Shown here piece after piece: positions 1 through 13,474 of a DNA stretch of 64,000 nucleotides (positions are counted from its first letter, which is position 1; every line of letters begins with the position of its first letter). The position numbers were made by a program, and so were the translations under genes. Under the pieces are notes generated by a model. It was not told the DNA's origin. It made no database searches and saw nothing but the letters and a program-made list of their open reading frames with translations. This DNA comes from Vesta saturnalis (lineage: Eukaryota > Arthropoda > Insecta > Coleoptera > Lampyridae): positions 1,286,501 to 1,350,500 of the forward strand of contig JARFJB010000967.1 of assembly GCA_036346205.1 (NCBI GenBank). The letters run 5' to 3'.

Positions 1-6
1 ACAATA

Positions 7-1264
7 ATGGCAAAAAAATATCTTAGTGGTGACATTAGTGACGATGAAGCTTCTGAAGAGGAAGATCATATCAGTGAAGATAGTGATTATGAACAGTCAG
101 ACGATGATTTTTTCGACGATGCTGGATGGACAAATCCTACGCAATTGATGCCACCTGCTCAATCGGTTCAATCTAAAGATACTGCCATAACTTGGATGTT
201 AGATCCATTTCCTCAATCAGGGCGTGCAATTAAAAGTCTCTCTAGGACCAACTAGATACAGCAATGCACGAGTCCAAGATGTAACATCTACATTTCAGCT
301 GTTTTTCAATAGTTCTATGGAAAATATAACTTTGAAAATGACTAACATCGAAGGTCGTAGAGTGTACGGTGACAAGTGGCAAGAATTAGATGACATTACA
401 TTGCAGGCGTACATAGGTTTGTTACTGTTAGGAGGAGTTTACAGATCGCATGATGAATCTACCAGAAGTTTGTGGAATGCAGAATCATGCAGACCTCTTT
501 TTCGCGCAACGATGTCGTTGAAACGATTTTATTATATATTATATATCACGCGTGTTACGGTTTCATAATAAAGAAGATCGTCAAGAAAAAAGGCTACGGT
601 ATAAGTTGGCTCCTATTAGAGAATTTTGGGACAAATGGGCTGAAATACTACCAAAATTGTACAATCCTGGGCAAAACGTAACTGTGGACGAGCAGCTGGT
701 TGCATTTAGAGGTCGTTGTCCATTCAAGCAGTATATACCAAGCAAGCCAGCAAAATAAGGCATCAAAATATGGACGCTTTGTGATAGTGCAAGTTCTTAT
801 GCTTTAGAAGTTCAAGTATATACGGGAAAACCACCTGGGGGAAAACCTAAGAAGGATCACGGGCTGGGAGTAGTTTTAGACCTTACCTATGGACTAACAG
901 GTCAGAATGTAACTTGTGAAAATTTCTTTACATCGTATAAATTGGGTTAAATGCTCCTCAAAAGAAATCTTACTATGTTAGGGACTGTCAGGAAAAGCAA
1001 GCCTGAGCTACCTATCATGGAAGTAAATAACGTTGTGAATAGTTTCAAATTTTATTTTACTAAAGATACCGCAGTTGCGTCTTACATTCCAAAAAAATAC
1101 AAGAAGGTCATTTTAATGAGTACGTTTCATAACCAGAAACAAATAAGCGACAGAGAAGACAAAAAACCACAAATTATACTTGATTATAATTCTACCAACG
1201 GAACAGTTGATACATTAGATCTGCTAATCGGTGCATACACATGCAAACGAAAAACAAATATTTA
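7..1264 (+). pseudogene. piggyBac transposase remnant, copy 1
   Basis: Broken cut-and-paste transposase of the piggyBac (DDE_Tnp_1_7) family. The N-terminus is the usual acidic Ser/Asp/Glu-rich stretch (DDEASEEEDHISED). The core follows in pieces: WQELDDITLQAYIGLLLLGG, then APIREFWDKWAEILPK, then NVTVDEQLVAFRGRCPF and QYIPSKPAK. After that comes IKIWTLCDS, which holds the first catalytic Asp. The second catalytic Asp, normally in a CDNFFTS-type motif, reads CENFFTS, so it is Glu here. The third region reads NGTVDTLDLLIGAYTCKRKTN. At least two frameshifts (about 230-250 and 540-560) and in-frame stops near 756 and 948 break the frame. The C-terminal zinc-binding tail is missing after 1264. GGG-TTAA at 1409-1415 could be the right end, but the left end lies outside the window. 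Family assignment is strong; the copy is clearly inactive. Confidence 0.9.
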
Positions 1265-3470
<2,206 letters not shown>

Positions 3471-4389
3471 TATAATACGTAATTATTCAACACATTGTGC
3501 GCATGCGGATATATTTATGTAAATTGTGATGTTAATATGTGTATTATGTGATCCATGGCTGAATAACGAAATATATTACTGTTACTGTAAGTATAATTTA
3601 AGTTTGTTTGAAACTGAAGTAATGTCGTTATACTATTAATGAATCGCGCTATTATTTGCTGACTAGTATATGATTTGCTCAAACTCTTTACACATGTAAG
3701 CATCGATGATAAGCATAAACATAAAGATAACCTTAAACTATTAATAATAGATTCATATAACTTACAGCATCACCAATCTTCCTTCTGCTGCTACAATTTT
3801 CGATTGTTGAAATACCATTCTCCAAGACAGTTGTGTAGTGGATACCATGAAGTATATTGTCATCAGATTGGTTATCATCTACCATAAGCTTCTTCAGGTC
3901 ACTACTTATTAACTTTTCTTGCATAAGCACTTTAGTTTATTAGTGTATAATTTTAATGCAATACTTATCGGCATTCAGTATCATTCATAGGCTTTTTCTC
4001 CAAGCACTTTATTTTAATATGGTATAATTTGAATGCATTCCAATTTCTATTTTATTACAATTTTCTAATTTCTTTGACATTAATAACTCGAGTTTGTGTT
4101 TAATTAGTTCAGTTTATATTAAAATAAAAATCACTAACAACATTTAACTCAATAGAAATATCCATATTACAATTGAATTATTTTTAACGCTAACCTCAAT
4201 CAGTTTTAAAATAGTTTAACTTTGCGAATAGGTTTTTGTTTTTTAAACATAAGGTTATGAAGCACTTACCAATCTTAAATTTATTACATTTTAGGAACAA
4301 AATTAACATGCTTCACCTTCAAGATTAGTAAGACAGTCTGGAAGATTTGCAAAAGTAATTTCATTTTTTTTTTAAACTATCAATGTTGA
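3471..4389. other. AT-rich sequence, nothing identified
   Basis: Short open frames only, with no motif I recognise. Confidence 0.5.
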
Positions 4390-4518
4390 TTTGACCTATT
4401 TTACACTACAAACAAACCTGATCTTAATTTTGATTCTGTATTATAAGTATTTTGTAACTGTAGTTTCCTATTAGTGGAGTTGATCGGCCTATTTCCACAG
4501 TTTTTTCTTTTAGAGCGC

Positions 4519-4553
4519 GACGTTTCGGAAGCGGGCTCTGCTGCCGTCATCAG
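4519..4553 (-). ncRNA. Hammerhead-ribozyme-like core in the Penelope 3' region (candidate)
   Basis: On the minus strand the sequence has CTGATGA (4553-4547), about 20 nt of spacer, then GAAACGTC (4526-4519). Penelope-like elements are known to carry minimal hammerhead motifs of this form in their terminal repeats, with a very short stem III (ACGT). Here stem II pairs poorly and stem I only 2-3 bp, so I call it a degenerate candidate. Confidence 0.35.
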
Positions 4554-4621
4554 GCTTAGTCCTGAGAAGGACTGTTTTCGCACTTGAGTCCAATTCATAT
4601 GTTATATTTTCCCAAGCACTT

Positions 4622-4696
4622 GACTACTCTCAGATTCGAACTTGGTACCTTTCACTTACTAATCTGACACCTTTACCGCTGAGCCACTGAGTAATC
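4622..4696 (-). repeat. tRNA-like sequence
   Basis: On the minus strand an 8-bp acceptor-like stem can form (GATTACTC with GAGTAGTC, one G-T pair). An A-box-like TGGCTCAGCGGT and a B-box-like AGTTCGAATCT lie between. The D and T stems pair badly, so this is a tRNA pseudogene or SINE head rather than a working tRNA. It lies just beyond the 3' side of the Penelope fragment. Confidence 0.45.
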
Positions 4697-5546
4697 CAAT
4701 ATATATTTTGTAGAACTTATATACATATTAAACTTTTTCGTGGTTGCGCAGAAGTTTATTGTGCATGTTGCGCCGTAACTTCTTGTGTGTATTGCGCTTA
4801 AGTTCTTCGCGCATTATTGGAATCCATATGGGTTTCATTTCTACACTAGATTGGCTTATTGGATTTTCTGCTAGTGGGATGTATGTAGCTTCTTTGAGTT
4901 TTCGACGAGTTGTGTTCTCGTCTTTTGCCACTATCTGTATGTTGGACGCGGTGGTCTTCGTTCCAGACATATTCGGCGATTGATCTTTCCGTTTCGCCCT
5001 TGTGGACGCCTTGCGTTCTCACTTTGAGTGGTCTACTGCTCTCTCCTATGTATGCTCTGCCGCATTCACATGGTAGGTTGTATACACAATTCTTGGAATT
5101 CTGATCTTCATTGTATGGTTTTGTTTTGGTGAGTATTCCCCTGAGCGTTCTGGTCGATTTGAAGGCAGCGCGTACCTTGTATTTGCTACCTATTCTTCGT
5201 ATTTTGTATAAATGGTATTCTCGCTGTATATTTAGGTTCTTCTTTTTCGGTTACCCTTTCCCTGTTTAAGTTAGGTGTTAGATCGGGGTAGCTATTTTCT
5301 TTGAGTGCTCTAGCGACATTTGCTTTTTCTTTGTTCAGGTCCTCTTGTTTTGAGCATATTGTTTTACTCTATCGTTCAAGCATTTTGCCATGCCTAACTT
5401 CACGTTTTTGTGGTGATTGGAGTTGTAGTGTAGGTACATCCCCGTGTGGGTAGGTTTTCTGTATACATTTGTCGTGAAAGTGTTGTTATTCCTGTGTACA
5501 AGTACACCCAGGGATGGCAGTTGTTGTACCGACTCCAATCCCATTG

Positions 5547-5550
<4 letters not shown>

Positions 5551-5590
<40 letters not shown>

Positions 5591-5600
5591 CATACATACA
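5551..5600. repeat. (AT)n followed by (CATA)n
   Basis: 36 bp of TA repeats then about three CATA units. It marks the point where the Penelope coding homology ends. Confidence 0.95.
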
Positions 5601-6262
5601 CTTACATCTATAAGTAGCAGACAGTTAGGTCGGTAGCGAACTAGATATTATTAAAGCGTCATCTATTTCATGTTAAATCAATTTGGCCCATACCCCAGTA
5701 AGAATATGTATGTTTCAGAAAGTGTGTCAGCCGTGTATGACATGTAGTTCTGAGCTTTTAGATCGTGCAGTAAACAGTAGTGTTCAGTTTCAGAACATTA
5801 AGACCTTACCTACGCTTTATGGTTCCTTGAATAACCTTAAAATAACATCTAAGTACACTCTGATCGATAGATTTCTAACATGGAAACAATGTAAGTACAG
5901 CAAGCTCTGGCACCTATGCAGATATTTGTTTTTTTCTGAATGCTTCAATTTTCCCTCAAGTTTAAAAGCTGTCACATCGATCAGGTAGTTTAAGTAAATA
6001 TGTCGGGATTCGGCGACCTTTGAAGATATCAGAATGTGCGAGTTGTACGACAATCATTTTTTAAGTTTTTCCTATTCCATTATCGATCAAAACCCCTAAC
6101 CCTGGATAAATCGGCGATCAGGTAATCAAAACAGTTTGCTATTCTGATGTAGGTAAGTAGTGAGTGGACGGCGATCAGGAATATACGATTGTCCTAACGT
6201 AAGTAATAACAAACAGAAACAATTAACTTACAAATTTCGAACAAAGAGAAATTCTAAGGGAA
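5601..6262. other. Nothing identified
   Basis: Opposed short frames at about 5683-5988 and 5817-6053 have no recognisable motif and I do not regard either as a gene. Confidence 0.45.
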
Positions 6263-6513
6263 TTTAAAACATATGGTGTGGTTCAACATAACGACCTTCC
6301 AACCCACAAAGCGGAAATTGAAAGAAAACGAAATAACTTTAATAATAATAATTTTTTAATAAGTTTACAACAAAAATAAGCAACATTGCAACACAAACAT
6401 AATCATCTATGTCAGATAGATGGTTAAAATGTCATGTCAGCTAGTGGCTAATAGGCATCTAGATGCTAACTTGAAGAAAAACATCCAAAGCCGCGCGCTT
6501 CTATAAAAATATC
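6263..6513. repeat. Interspersed repeat, copy A
   Basis: About 250 bp that aligns in the same orientation with 48421-48671 at roughly 75 percent by eye. Shared blocks include aaaataagcaacattg, atgtcag, ccaaagccgc and ctataaaaatat. No coding content is visible. Copy B abuts a GT minisatellite directly; copy A lies 430 bp before a CA minisatellite. The family is unknown to me. Confidence 0.65.
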
Positions 6514-6946
6514 CACAATAACCGTTTAAGGTCTTTCAATCTTATTTAATTAATTTTTAACGCATTTTGGCTTCGTATTAAAATATTTTATATAGAAATG
6601 TTAAGTGAAATTTTACATTTTCTTATAAAGTTAATCGTTATTCAGATATTAAAAATAATTAGCAAACACTTAAATTCATTAAGAATTGTTTTGCACCAAG
6701 TTACACCTCGTAGCAACAAAATGGGTAGAACATAATTACTGAATATGTTTAAGATCTATATCAAACTATTTTGAAGTAAGCAGCTGTTTCAGAAATATTT
6801 GACAAAAAGCAAAAACTGCCGTTAATAAACCCCCCTCTCCGCCGGTCGATACTATCAAAATCTAATCAGCTCCAGGACAAATATAATGAGGCCTAAATAC
6901 AAAATTCCAAGTACGTATATGATTCTGAAGTTATCGTGGATACTAA

Positions 6947-7250
6947 TACACATACACACACGCACGCACTTACACATATACGCACGCTCATGCACACGCA
7001 CACGAGCATGCACACGCTCATCCACACGCACCTGCATACCCACACCACTCCCACACACAAAACCGCACCCACACTTACACCCATCCCAATACCCACACAC
7101 ACCCACACACATTCGCACGCACGCGCATACACACGCTTACACACACAAACATACACGCGAACACGTACACTCTTCCACAGAAGCACTTGCACGGGCATGC
7201 GCAAGACCACATCCACGCACACACACACGAGCGCGCACACAGACACACAA
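6947..7250. repeat. CA-rich minisatellite (CACACGCA-type)
   Basis: About 300 bp of degenerate CACA, CACGCA and CACTCA units. Open frames on both strands (HTHTHT, VCVCVC) are low-complexity artefacts. Confidence 0.95.
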
Positions 7251-7728
7251 TGGTGTAATATGTCGATGTAGCGATAGTGAAATAAAGTAGATTGCATAAC
7301 CTTCTGTACCTACAGTATAAATCGGTAATTTTCAAAATAAATATATTAAACGTTATTTATTACCCGGGTGGAAATTACCAAAAAAGTATGAACTTATCTA
7401 CAAATAATCTGCAACGGAAAACTTGATTTACATAAAAAAAGAGATGGTATTGATGAGTATTTTTTCTAGAAGAATTTCTGTTATGTAGTTTGTGAGATAT
7501 AGCCTATTTTACGCCCCTGACCTAGTGAACGCAACGATTCATATTGAATACGATGGTATTTAAACCTAGGATGAAAATTTTTGAGTATGTAATGATTTTG
7601 GTCATAAATAATGCCCCTGCATGTGGTAGGCAACACACATTGCGCTTATTCGATGCCGGGAAAATGTTTAGATGGAGAAGGAGTACAATCATTCAATAAT
7701 TTGTAACGCAAGTGTGACATGTATTTAT
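7251..7728. other. AT-rich sequence with a 23-bp block repeated inverted at 13364-13386
   Basis: No gene. Positions 7619-7641 are identical to the reverse complement of 13364-13386, with weaker similarity on both sides. The second copy lies just upstream of a broken mariner-type transposase, so this may be a shred of a related element. Confidence 0.5.
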
Positions 7729-7860
7729 GGTAGGTCAGGATCCGCGTTCCAAACAAAACGAAGTTACAGTGTAAAGTAACGTAATAATTAAAAGAAACTT
7801 TTATTTAAACTATTTGATGGTTTATATTAAGGTAAGTGCATTTATGCATATACATTGTCA

Positions 7861-7880
7861 TTAACCCTTTCGCCACGGAC
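7861..7880 (+). repeat. piggyBac left terminus
   Basis: TTAA followed by CCCTTTCGCC, the standard piggyBac target site and terminal CCC start, 248 bp upstream of the transposase ATG. A matching right end (GGG-TTAA) was not found; TTAA at 10358-10361 is the only candidate and its terminal bases do not match. Confidence 0.65.
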
Positions 7881-8108
7881 GTCGGATATACTCGGTGACA
7901 AAAAAGTTTCCACACATACGGGTGTCGGGTATATACGTTTGCTACTTTTCCAGGTGTCAGGATGGTTGTCGTCTTAATCCGACCCCTTTTAAAAGTTATT
8001 ATATTTCCATCATTAGACTTGGCTCAGTGAGTGACGTCGGAGTACTCCGAAAAAAAAAACGTTTGCATCGCATGTGCAAGATTAGCTGGCGGTTTAGAAT
8101 GCTTTAGA

Positions 8109-10270
8109 ATGTCGTTGGAAGATGGCGCGGGCCCTTCGCGGCCAAAAAGGTCGAAAAAAGACGCTGAAGAAAAGAATTTCTGTAGAATGACTTCTCAAGA
8201 GATAAATGATATACTTGGAAATGTGGACAGTTCATGAGATTGTTACCTTAGTGAGGAGGACCCGTTTTCCGATAGCGGTAGTGAATACGTACCATAATCG
8301 TCTAGTGAAAGTGAATTTGTGATGAGCGACAATGAGTTTCAATTAAGTGACAACGATATTGAACAGAATATTGAGCCAAACATTGAACAGGAGTTTGGTG
8401 TACAAAAGAAGTGCGGTCGACAGAAGAGCTTATACCCTGGAATAATAACGAATTCAGGCCACAGAAACATGCATTTATTGACGATCAGTGTGGAATAAAC
8501 CCTAATTTAAATACGAACCAAAATTTAAAATAAACAGAATATTTTTATAGCCTTTTTGACGACGACATTGCTGACATAATACAAGAAACCAACCATTTTG
8601 CTTCCGAAAACGCTGAAAGGAACTGGAAAGACCTTGGTAGGTCAGAGTTCTATACTTTTTTGGCATTAAATATGTTGATTCCAAGAAATAAAAAATTCGG
8701 AATGCATGAATACTGGACTAAAGAGTCACTTTTATATTCTCCTATTTTTGGGCAGCCATGGGAAGAGATAGATTTTTTTCTATCTATAGAAATCTGCATT
8801 TTTGCAACAATGAAGTGGCTCCAGCTCATGACCGTCTGTTCAAACTAAGGGAGGTTTTGGACAAAATCAAAAAGAACTTTAGGAATGGAATCAAGCCTTT
8901 TGAAGAATTAGTGACTTATGAGAGCCTTGTACTTTTTAAAGGACGATTAGTGTTTAAACAATACATCAAAACAAAGAGGCACAGGTTTGGTATTAAATTA
9001 TTTGTGCTTTGCGACTGCGAAACCAGCTGTATTGTAGATTTTATAGTATGCACTGGAAAGGACACCAAATTTCAGATGAATAGTCCCCTTCATTGGGTAT
9101 CACAGGTGCAGTTACAGTAAAGTTGATAGTCATACCTTTATACTGATAATTTTTATACTAGCCCTTCCTTATCATTATATCTGCTTGGTAAACAAACCAA
9201 TAGCTGCGAAACAGTGCGCCAAAATTGAAAAGGTATGCCCAAATTAAAAGCAAAATTGAAGCAAGGAGAAGCTTCTTGGAAAAGTTCTGATAAATTATTC
9301 GCACTAACATGGAAAGATCAAAGGGATGTATATATGCTCTCTACTATGCATGAAAACGAAATAATTACCCTAACCAAAGTTGATAGAGTTACTAAAGGAA
9401 ATAAGAAAAAACCCTCTGCGTGGTAGATTACAATGATAAAATGCGAGCTGTCGACGTTCAGCCATGTTGGTTAGCAGCATAGGCAGTATGAGAAAAAACA
9501 TGAAATGGTATAAAAAATTATTTTTTCATGTTTTCGACCTTTGCATTTTAAATAGCCGTGCTATCTTCCCAACTCAAAATGAAAGAAAAGTTCCTCTAGC
9601 AGTTTTCCATTTAAATCTTGCTCGCCAGATGTTAGGGAGGTAACCTGTTTTTTTTTACACGTATATGTATACTACAACCTAATTGTGTTATTTTAGATAT
9701 GTCTTTGAACCGAAAATATCAAGAGTTGTTCCCAATACATTACTGAAAGAAAAGTTCCTCTAGCAGTTTTCCATTTAAATCTTGCTCGCCAGATGTTAGG
9801 GAGGTAAGCTGTTTTTTTTACACGTATATGTATATTACAACCTAATTGTGTTATTTTAGATATGTCTTTGAACCGAAAATATCAAGAGTTGTTCCCAATA
9901 CATTACTGAAAGAAAAGTTCCTCTAGCAGTTTTCCATTTAAATCTTGCTCGCCAGATGTTAGGGAGGTAAGCTGTTTTTTTTTACACGTATATGTATATT
10001 ACAACCTAATTGTGTTATTTTAGATATGTCTTTGAACCGAAAATATCAAGAGTTGTTCCCAATACATTACTGAGGCTGACAGAACGCTATTTTCTCTCAC
10101 TGGTACCCGATACAGAGAAACCAAAGAGAGCCAAGCGTCGTTGTATTGTGTGTCCAGACTACTAGAGGAGAGAAAAAAGAAAAGAGTTTCGTTATATGTG
10201 CAAAGACTGTAACGTCGGTCTATGTGTCGTTTCATGTTTTGAGAAATACCACAAAATTAAAACTTTTTAA
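8109..10270 (+). pseudogene. piggyBac transposase, copy 2, with a C-terminal zinc finger and triplicated segment
   Basis: Nearly whole piggyBac transposase in broken frames. The start chosen is ATG 8109 (MSLEDGAGPSRPKRSKKDAE), followed by an acidic region. The core has NWKDLGRSEFYTFLALNMLI, RDRFFSIYRNLHFCNN, KPFEELVTYESLVLFKGR and VFKQYIKTKRHRFGIKLFVL. The three catalytic Asp are visible: LFVLCDCET (about 9010), YTDNFYTSP (about 9140) and DKMRAVDVQ (about 9450). Next comes FFHVFDLCILNSRAIF, then ERKVPLAVFHLNLARQML and YVFEPKISRVVPNTLLRL, separated by an apparent short intron. The tail RRCIVC, then YMCKDCNVGLCVVSCFEKYH, is the cysteine/histidine-rich zinc-binding end, so the C-terminus is present. 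Stops at 8235 and 8295 and frameshifts near 8500, 8760 and 9120 inactivate it. It is inserted in the ISL2EU-like element. Confidence 0.9.
9581..10071 (+). repeat. Three tandem copies of a 164-bp exon-intron-exon segment
   Basis: Units begin at 9581, 9745 and 9908 and the third ends at 10071. They are near identical; differences include the length of a T run and single bases. Each unit holds coding sequence ending at ATGTTAGGGAG, a GT-starting, T-rich stretch of about 56 bp ending in TTTTAG, then coding sequence YVFEPKISRVVPNTLL. The piggyBac frame needs only one copy, so two are extra. Confidence 0.9.
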
Positions 10271-10378
10271 TATTTATGATGTGTTACTTCTTTTAGTTTT
10301 AGCAATTCCTTTTTTATAATTTTTTGTTCCTATAATATTTTAAGTATTTGTTAGAAGTTAACGTTTGATTTTATTATT

Positions 10379-11748
10379 TTATTTGTATTTTACTCCAGAA
10401 TATATTTTGATACAAATTTTCCACCTCCTTAAGAAGTGGAAACTGGAAATTTGTAAGAGCAGTACATGTTTTAAAAATAAGAGATGCAAAGTGGGCGGTG
10501 TCATATTTAATATATTGTACATTTTAATTCTATTTATTGCAAGCTCCATATGTATCCTTGCCCTAGCAATGATTCGGGTTCTAATTGCTTGTTTCTTAGT
10601 AATTTGAAGAGTTGACAAAAATGAGGGCAAACTAACTGATACACCCTGTGGCAATATATCGGATATTAAAAACCCTTTATCGGCAAGCACTAAGTCTCCC
10701 GGAACTAATTTCTGAAATGTTCGGTAATTTTCTTATCAGAAGTTGATCCAGGGTATAAATCACTTACAAAGGTTATTACTACATTTGGGGCAACACCTAT
10801 CAAAGCCTTTAGTGTATTCTTATGTTTATAAGAACTATATGTCTCTTTGGTTTTCCATGTTTTCCTACTTCATTGTGGTCACCTCAGTAAAATCTATGAT
10901 CATTCTACAATTTGTAAAAGAACTAAATTACTTGCATTAACTGTAAATACAATATTTCATACAAAACAAACAACCATGTTTTAAAAATATTGGCTACTGT
11001 TTCACGGCTAATATTGAAACGAAGGCACAAATCGTCATTCGGTAAATTTAATTTTAGTTTCATCAACGTCAATAGTAATTGGGCAAATGCGATTTATCCT
11101 AATCACTGGCCAACTTCTAAAATAATTTAATTCTAATTTTTCAAAGAAACTAAATAAGCATAAAAAGATTTCTTTTGTAGGGAGACCAGTATAAACTCTA
11201 ACTAAATGATTATTATTCTGAATTTGATGGAAAGAGAATGTGGGCATCTTTTTACATCCTCCTTTACAGTTGCCACTTCCTCCGAGAGAGCCTATTCTGG
11301 TGTATTGGTAACTTCTTCCATCTTTTCTATAACTGCACCTTGCTGTTGCTGCAACCCAGAGGGTCCTGATACACCCTCGCCTTCAGCAACAATCTTCTTT
11401 CTAATATAATTTCTATTTTAATAATTATTTAATTGAATAAATAATTACACGTTTACCGTTTGTGGATAGTTTTGGCCGAATCAAACTGCTTTCCCTTATT
11501 GTAGTCGTGCAATGTGGGCCTATTTCTTCTGTCTCCATCAACAAAATGTCAACTGCATATTCTACTATGTTTTCCTGTATCTCCATCCTCTCGTCTATAA
11601 CATTTGCACTAATAAAATTATATTAAATAAATATTATTTTGACTTACCTAATAAGTCTTAACCACCGGTTCAATTCAGGAAATACAAAAAATTTGCATGC
11701 ATCCATTTCACTGTAATGTTTACACGTAGGTGCAAAACAAATTGACAT
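10379..11748 (-). pseudogene. THAP-domain DDE transposase (ISL2EU-type)
   Basis: Multi-exon transposase on the minus strand. The start ATG at 11748 opens a THAP zinc finger: MSICFAPTCKHYSEMDACKF then FVFPELNRWLRLI. The exon ends at a GTAAGT donor near 11646 and coding resumes after TTTTATTAG near 11615 (ANVIDERMEIQENIVEYAVD). A further exon from about 11400 holds TGLPTKEIFLCLFSFFEKLE, then LLTLMKLKLNLPNDDLCLRF and NISRETVANIF, typical of the DDE_Tnp_4 family. Downstream are IVDFTEV (first Asp), LADKGFLISDILP (second Asp) and IIARARIHMELAINRIKMY (Glu), ending near 10379. Several in-frame stops and frameshifts disrupt it. THAP domains bind the terminal repeats and the DDE domain cuts and joins DNA. 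The family call is strong; exon edges are approximate. Confidence 0.82.
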
Positions 11749-12188
11749 GGTGAACTGACAAAAAAGAAAAATTTTAAGTTTCAATATATCACTTAAATAA
11801 GAGTTCTTTAGGGATTTGTGAAATGGACATTTTGATAAAGTAATATAGAAGAAAAGGCTATAAAAAATACGACGTAACCCCACTTAGTTTTTAAATGTCA
11901 TTTTAAGCATTTAAAGAAGACATACCTACTTAGAACTCTCTTTGTGTAAAGAATAGTTACTAAAGCATTGATCGGTAAAGGTACTTACCATAATACAAAC
12001 AGTAAAATAATAAAAAAAAACTTCTGTTAACTAAACTAGTAGTTACTAGTTTTCAACACAGATTCGGCTTGTTTGGAACGCGGGAATTGACCTACCTCAA
12101 CAAGTGACGACAAAACTTTCGCAGTCTAAAGATTACCGCAGAGCGCGTTTTCACGTATTACCTTTTCAGCTTATACAAGTGGTAACCT

Positions 12189-12221
12189 CTTAGAACATAT
12201 AATAGTATTATATGTTCTAAG
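12189..12221. repeat. Perfect 33-bp palindrome
   Basis: Two 16-nt arms (CTTAGAACATATAATA and its complement) around one G. It lies just outside the right TIR of the ISL2EU-like element, flanked by GGTAACC-type motifs. Confidence 0.9.
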
Positions 12222-12410
12222 GGTAACCCCTTTTAGAAGTTATACAGAAATTGGAAAAACCTAATCACGATTTGTTTCAATTCAAACACACAAATTACTA
12301 ATATTTAAATACCCCAAATTGTTAAAATCTAACTGTAATTCTTAAAATCTCCATACCTTATACCATAATACATGGTTTAAACAACAGTTTCAACGCCAAA
12401 ATGGAAAACG

Positions 12411-12481
12411 GCGTATTGGTCTAGCGGTTACAGTGATCGACTAACACGCGATTGAGGCAGGTTCGATTCCCGGCTCATGCA
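12411..12481 (+). pseudogene. tRNA-Val(AAC)-like pseudogene
   Basis: Contains an A-box-like TGGTCTAGCGGTTA, an anticodon arm with loop CTAACAC (anticodon AAC, Val) and a B box GGTTCGATTCCC, followed by a T8 run that would end Pol III transcription. The anticodon stem pairs four of five. The acceptor stem and parts of the T stem do not pair, so a working tRNA is unlikely. No intron seen. Confidence 0.6.
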
Positions 12482-12489
12482 ATTTTTTT

Positions 12490-13360
12490 TCTGCTATGTT
12501 GCAGTAGTTTCGTTTATGTATCCTACCTTTGTTAGGTTACAGTAGTTTTGTTTATGTTTTTTTTTCCTATTATACCGTAAATGTTAGATTTTTTTACTAG
12601 TCTAGTCAATGATGCCAATAATGTATAGATGGACTAATTCTAAGCACCTTTGTTCTATACGGTTTTTTCTGAAAGTTAATACTTTTCGACTTATTCGCGA
12701 GTGAAGGTATTAATCTTTCTACCAAAAAAAAACACGTTTTCAGGCGGTTTTTCGTCAATAACTCAAAAAGTAAGTATTTTGTGTAAAAAATCATTCTTAT
12801 TAAAAATGTAGCTTAGAAAAAAATGCAAGGGATGGTAGGTTTAAAGTGTCCATAGATCCAATACAACGAGTAATAGCTTATTTAAATGATTAATCGAATA
12901 TTTCACCTTATTCCCGAAAATACTTATTAATGCACTACTAGTTTCAAATGCTATGTATTCATTTTCAAGTGCTTTTACGGTAACGGTAACAATATGTAAA
13001 AAATTAAACATAAACAATAAAGGACTAAACTAAATCCTTTCACAATTCAGAAGATTCATCGAGATATTAGTACCTCGATACAGATGTTTGCGAGATAACA
13101 CAATCCACAATATAAAGGTACGAGAGAAATAAAATACTTCATAATTTATTAAGTATTGTATATTTTTATTAGTGTGTAATTGTTAACAAATTTGACAATA
13201 AGTCAAAAACCTGAAAGGCTGAAATTTTCAAATATTCCATCTCGTGATTTCTTAAAGGTATTGAGGAGAATGAAAGAATTTTTAACAATTTGAATTATTT
13301 GAATATTATTTTGGTGGAAAAGCAAGTTTATCTAGACATTTTTGTGTGGAATCGGAAAAG
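12490..13360. other. AT-rich sequence, nothing identified
   Basis: Only short frames without motifs. Confidence 0.45.
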
Positions 13361-13474
13361 TGGAATGTGTGTTGCCTACCACATGCCAAGACATTACTTA
13401 TTACCTATATTTACTTGCTACTGTCAACGAGAATAGAAAATCAGTGTCTTTGCAAGTCCGGCGCAATATTCGTG

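Larger units (their letters stand above)
4490..5545 (-). pseudogene. Penelope-like retroelement fragment (RT C-terminus and GIY-YIG endonuclease)
   Basis: Read on the minus strand from about 5545. The first part is the end of a Penelope-type reverse transcriptase: LPSLGVLVHRNNNTFTTNVY, then RKPTHTGMYLHYNSNHHKN and GMAKCLNDRVK, matching the family pattern of a 'VYRKPTHT.RYL..SNHH' block. Downstream is a GIY-YIG nuclease start, CVYNLPCECGRAYIGESSRP (about 5090-5030), then KVRTQGVHKGETERSIAEYV. A frameshift near 4980 leads into IQIVAKDENTTRRKLKEATY and NPISQSSVEMKPIWIPIM, the usual C-terminal block. The 5' part of the element is missing: homology stops at the (AT)n tract at 5551. Multiple frameshifts make it dead. 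The family call is firm. Confidence 0.85.
7729..12096 (-). mobile_element. ISL2EU-like THAP/DDE element split by a piggyBac insertion
   Basis: The ends at 7729-7756 and 12069-12096 are inverted repeats of about 28 bp (GGTAGGTCA then GCGTTCCAAACAA in both, with a few mismatches). Between them, on the minus strand at 11748-10379, is a THAP plus DDE_Tnp_4-type transposase gene, as in ISL2EU elements. The left part is interrupted by a piggyBac element beginning at TTAA 7861. Removing that copy would leave an element of about 1.9 kb. I could not confirm a two-base target duplication: the flanks are AT on the left and TC on the right. The TIR match and gene content are seen; the nesting is inferred. 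Confidence 0.65.
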
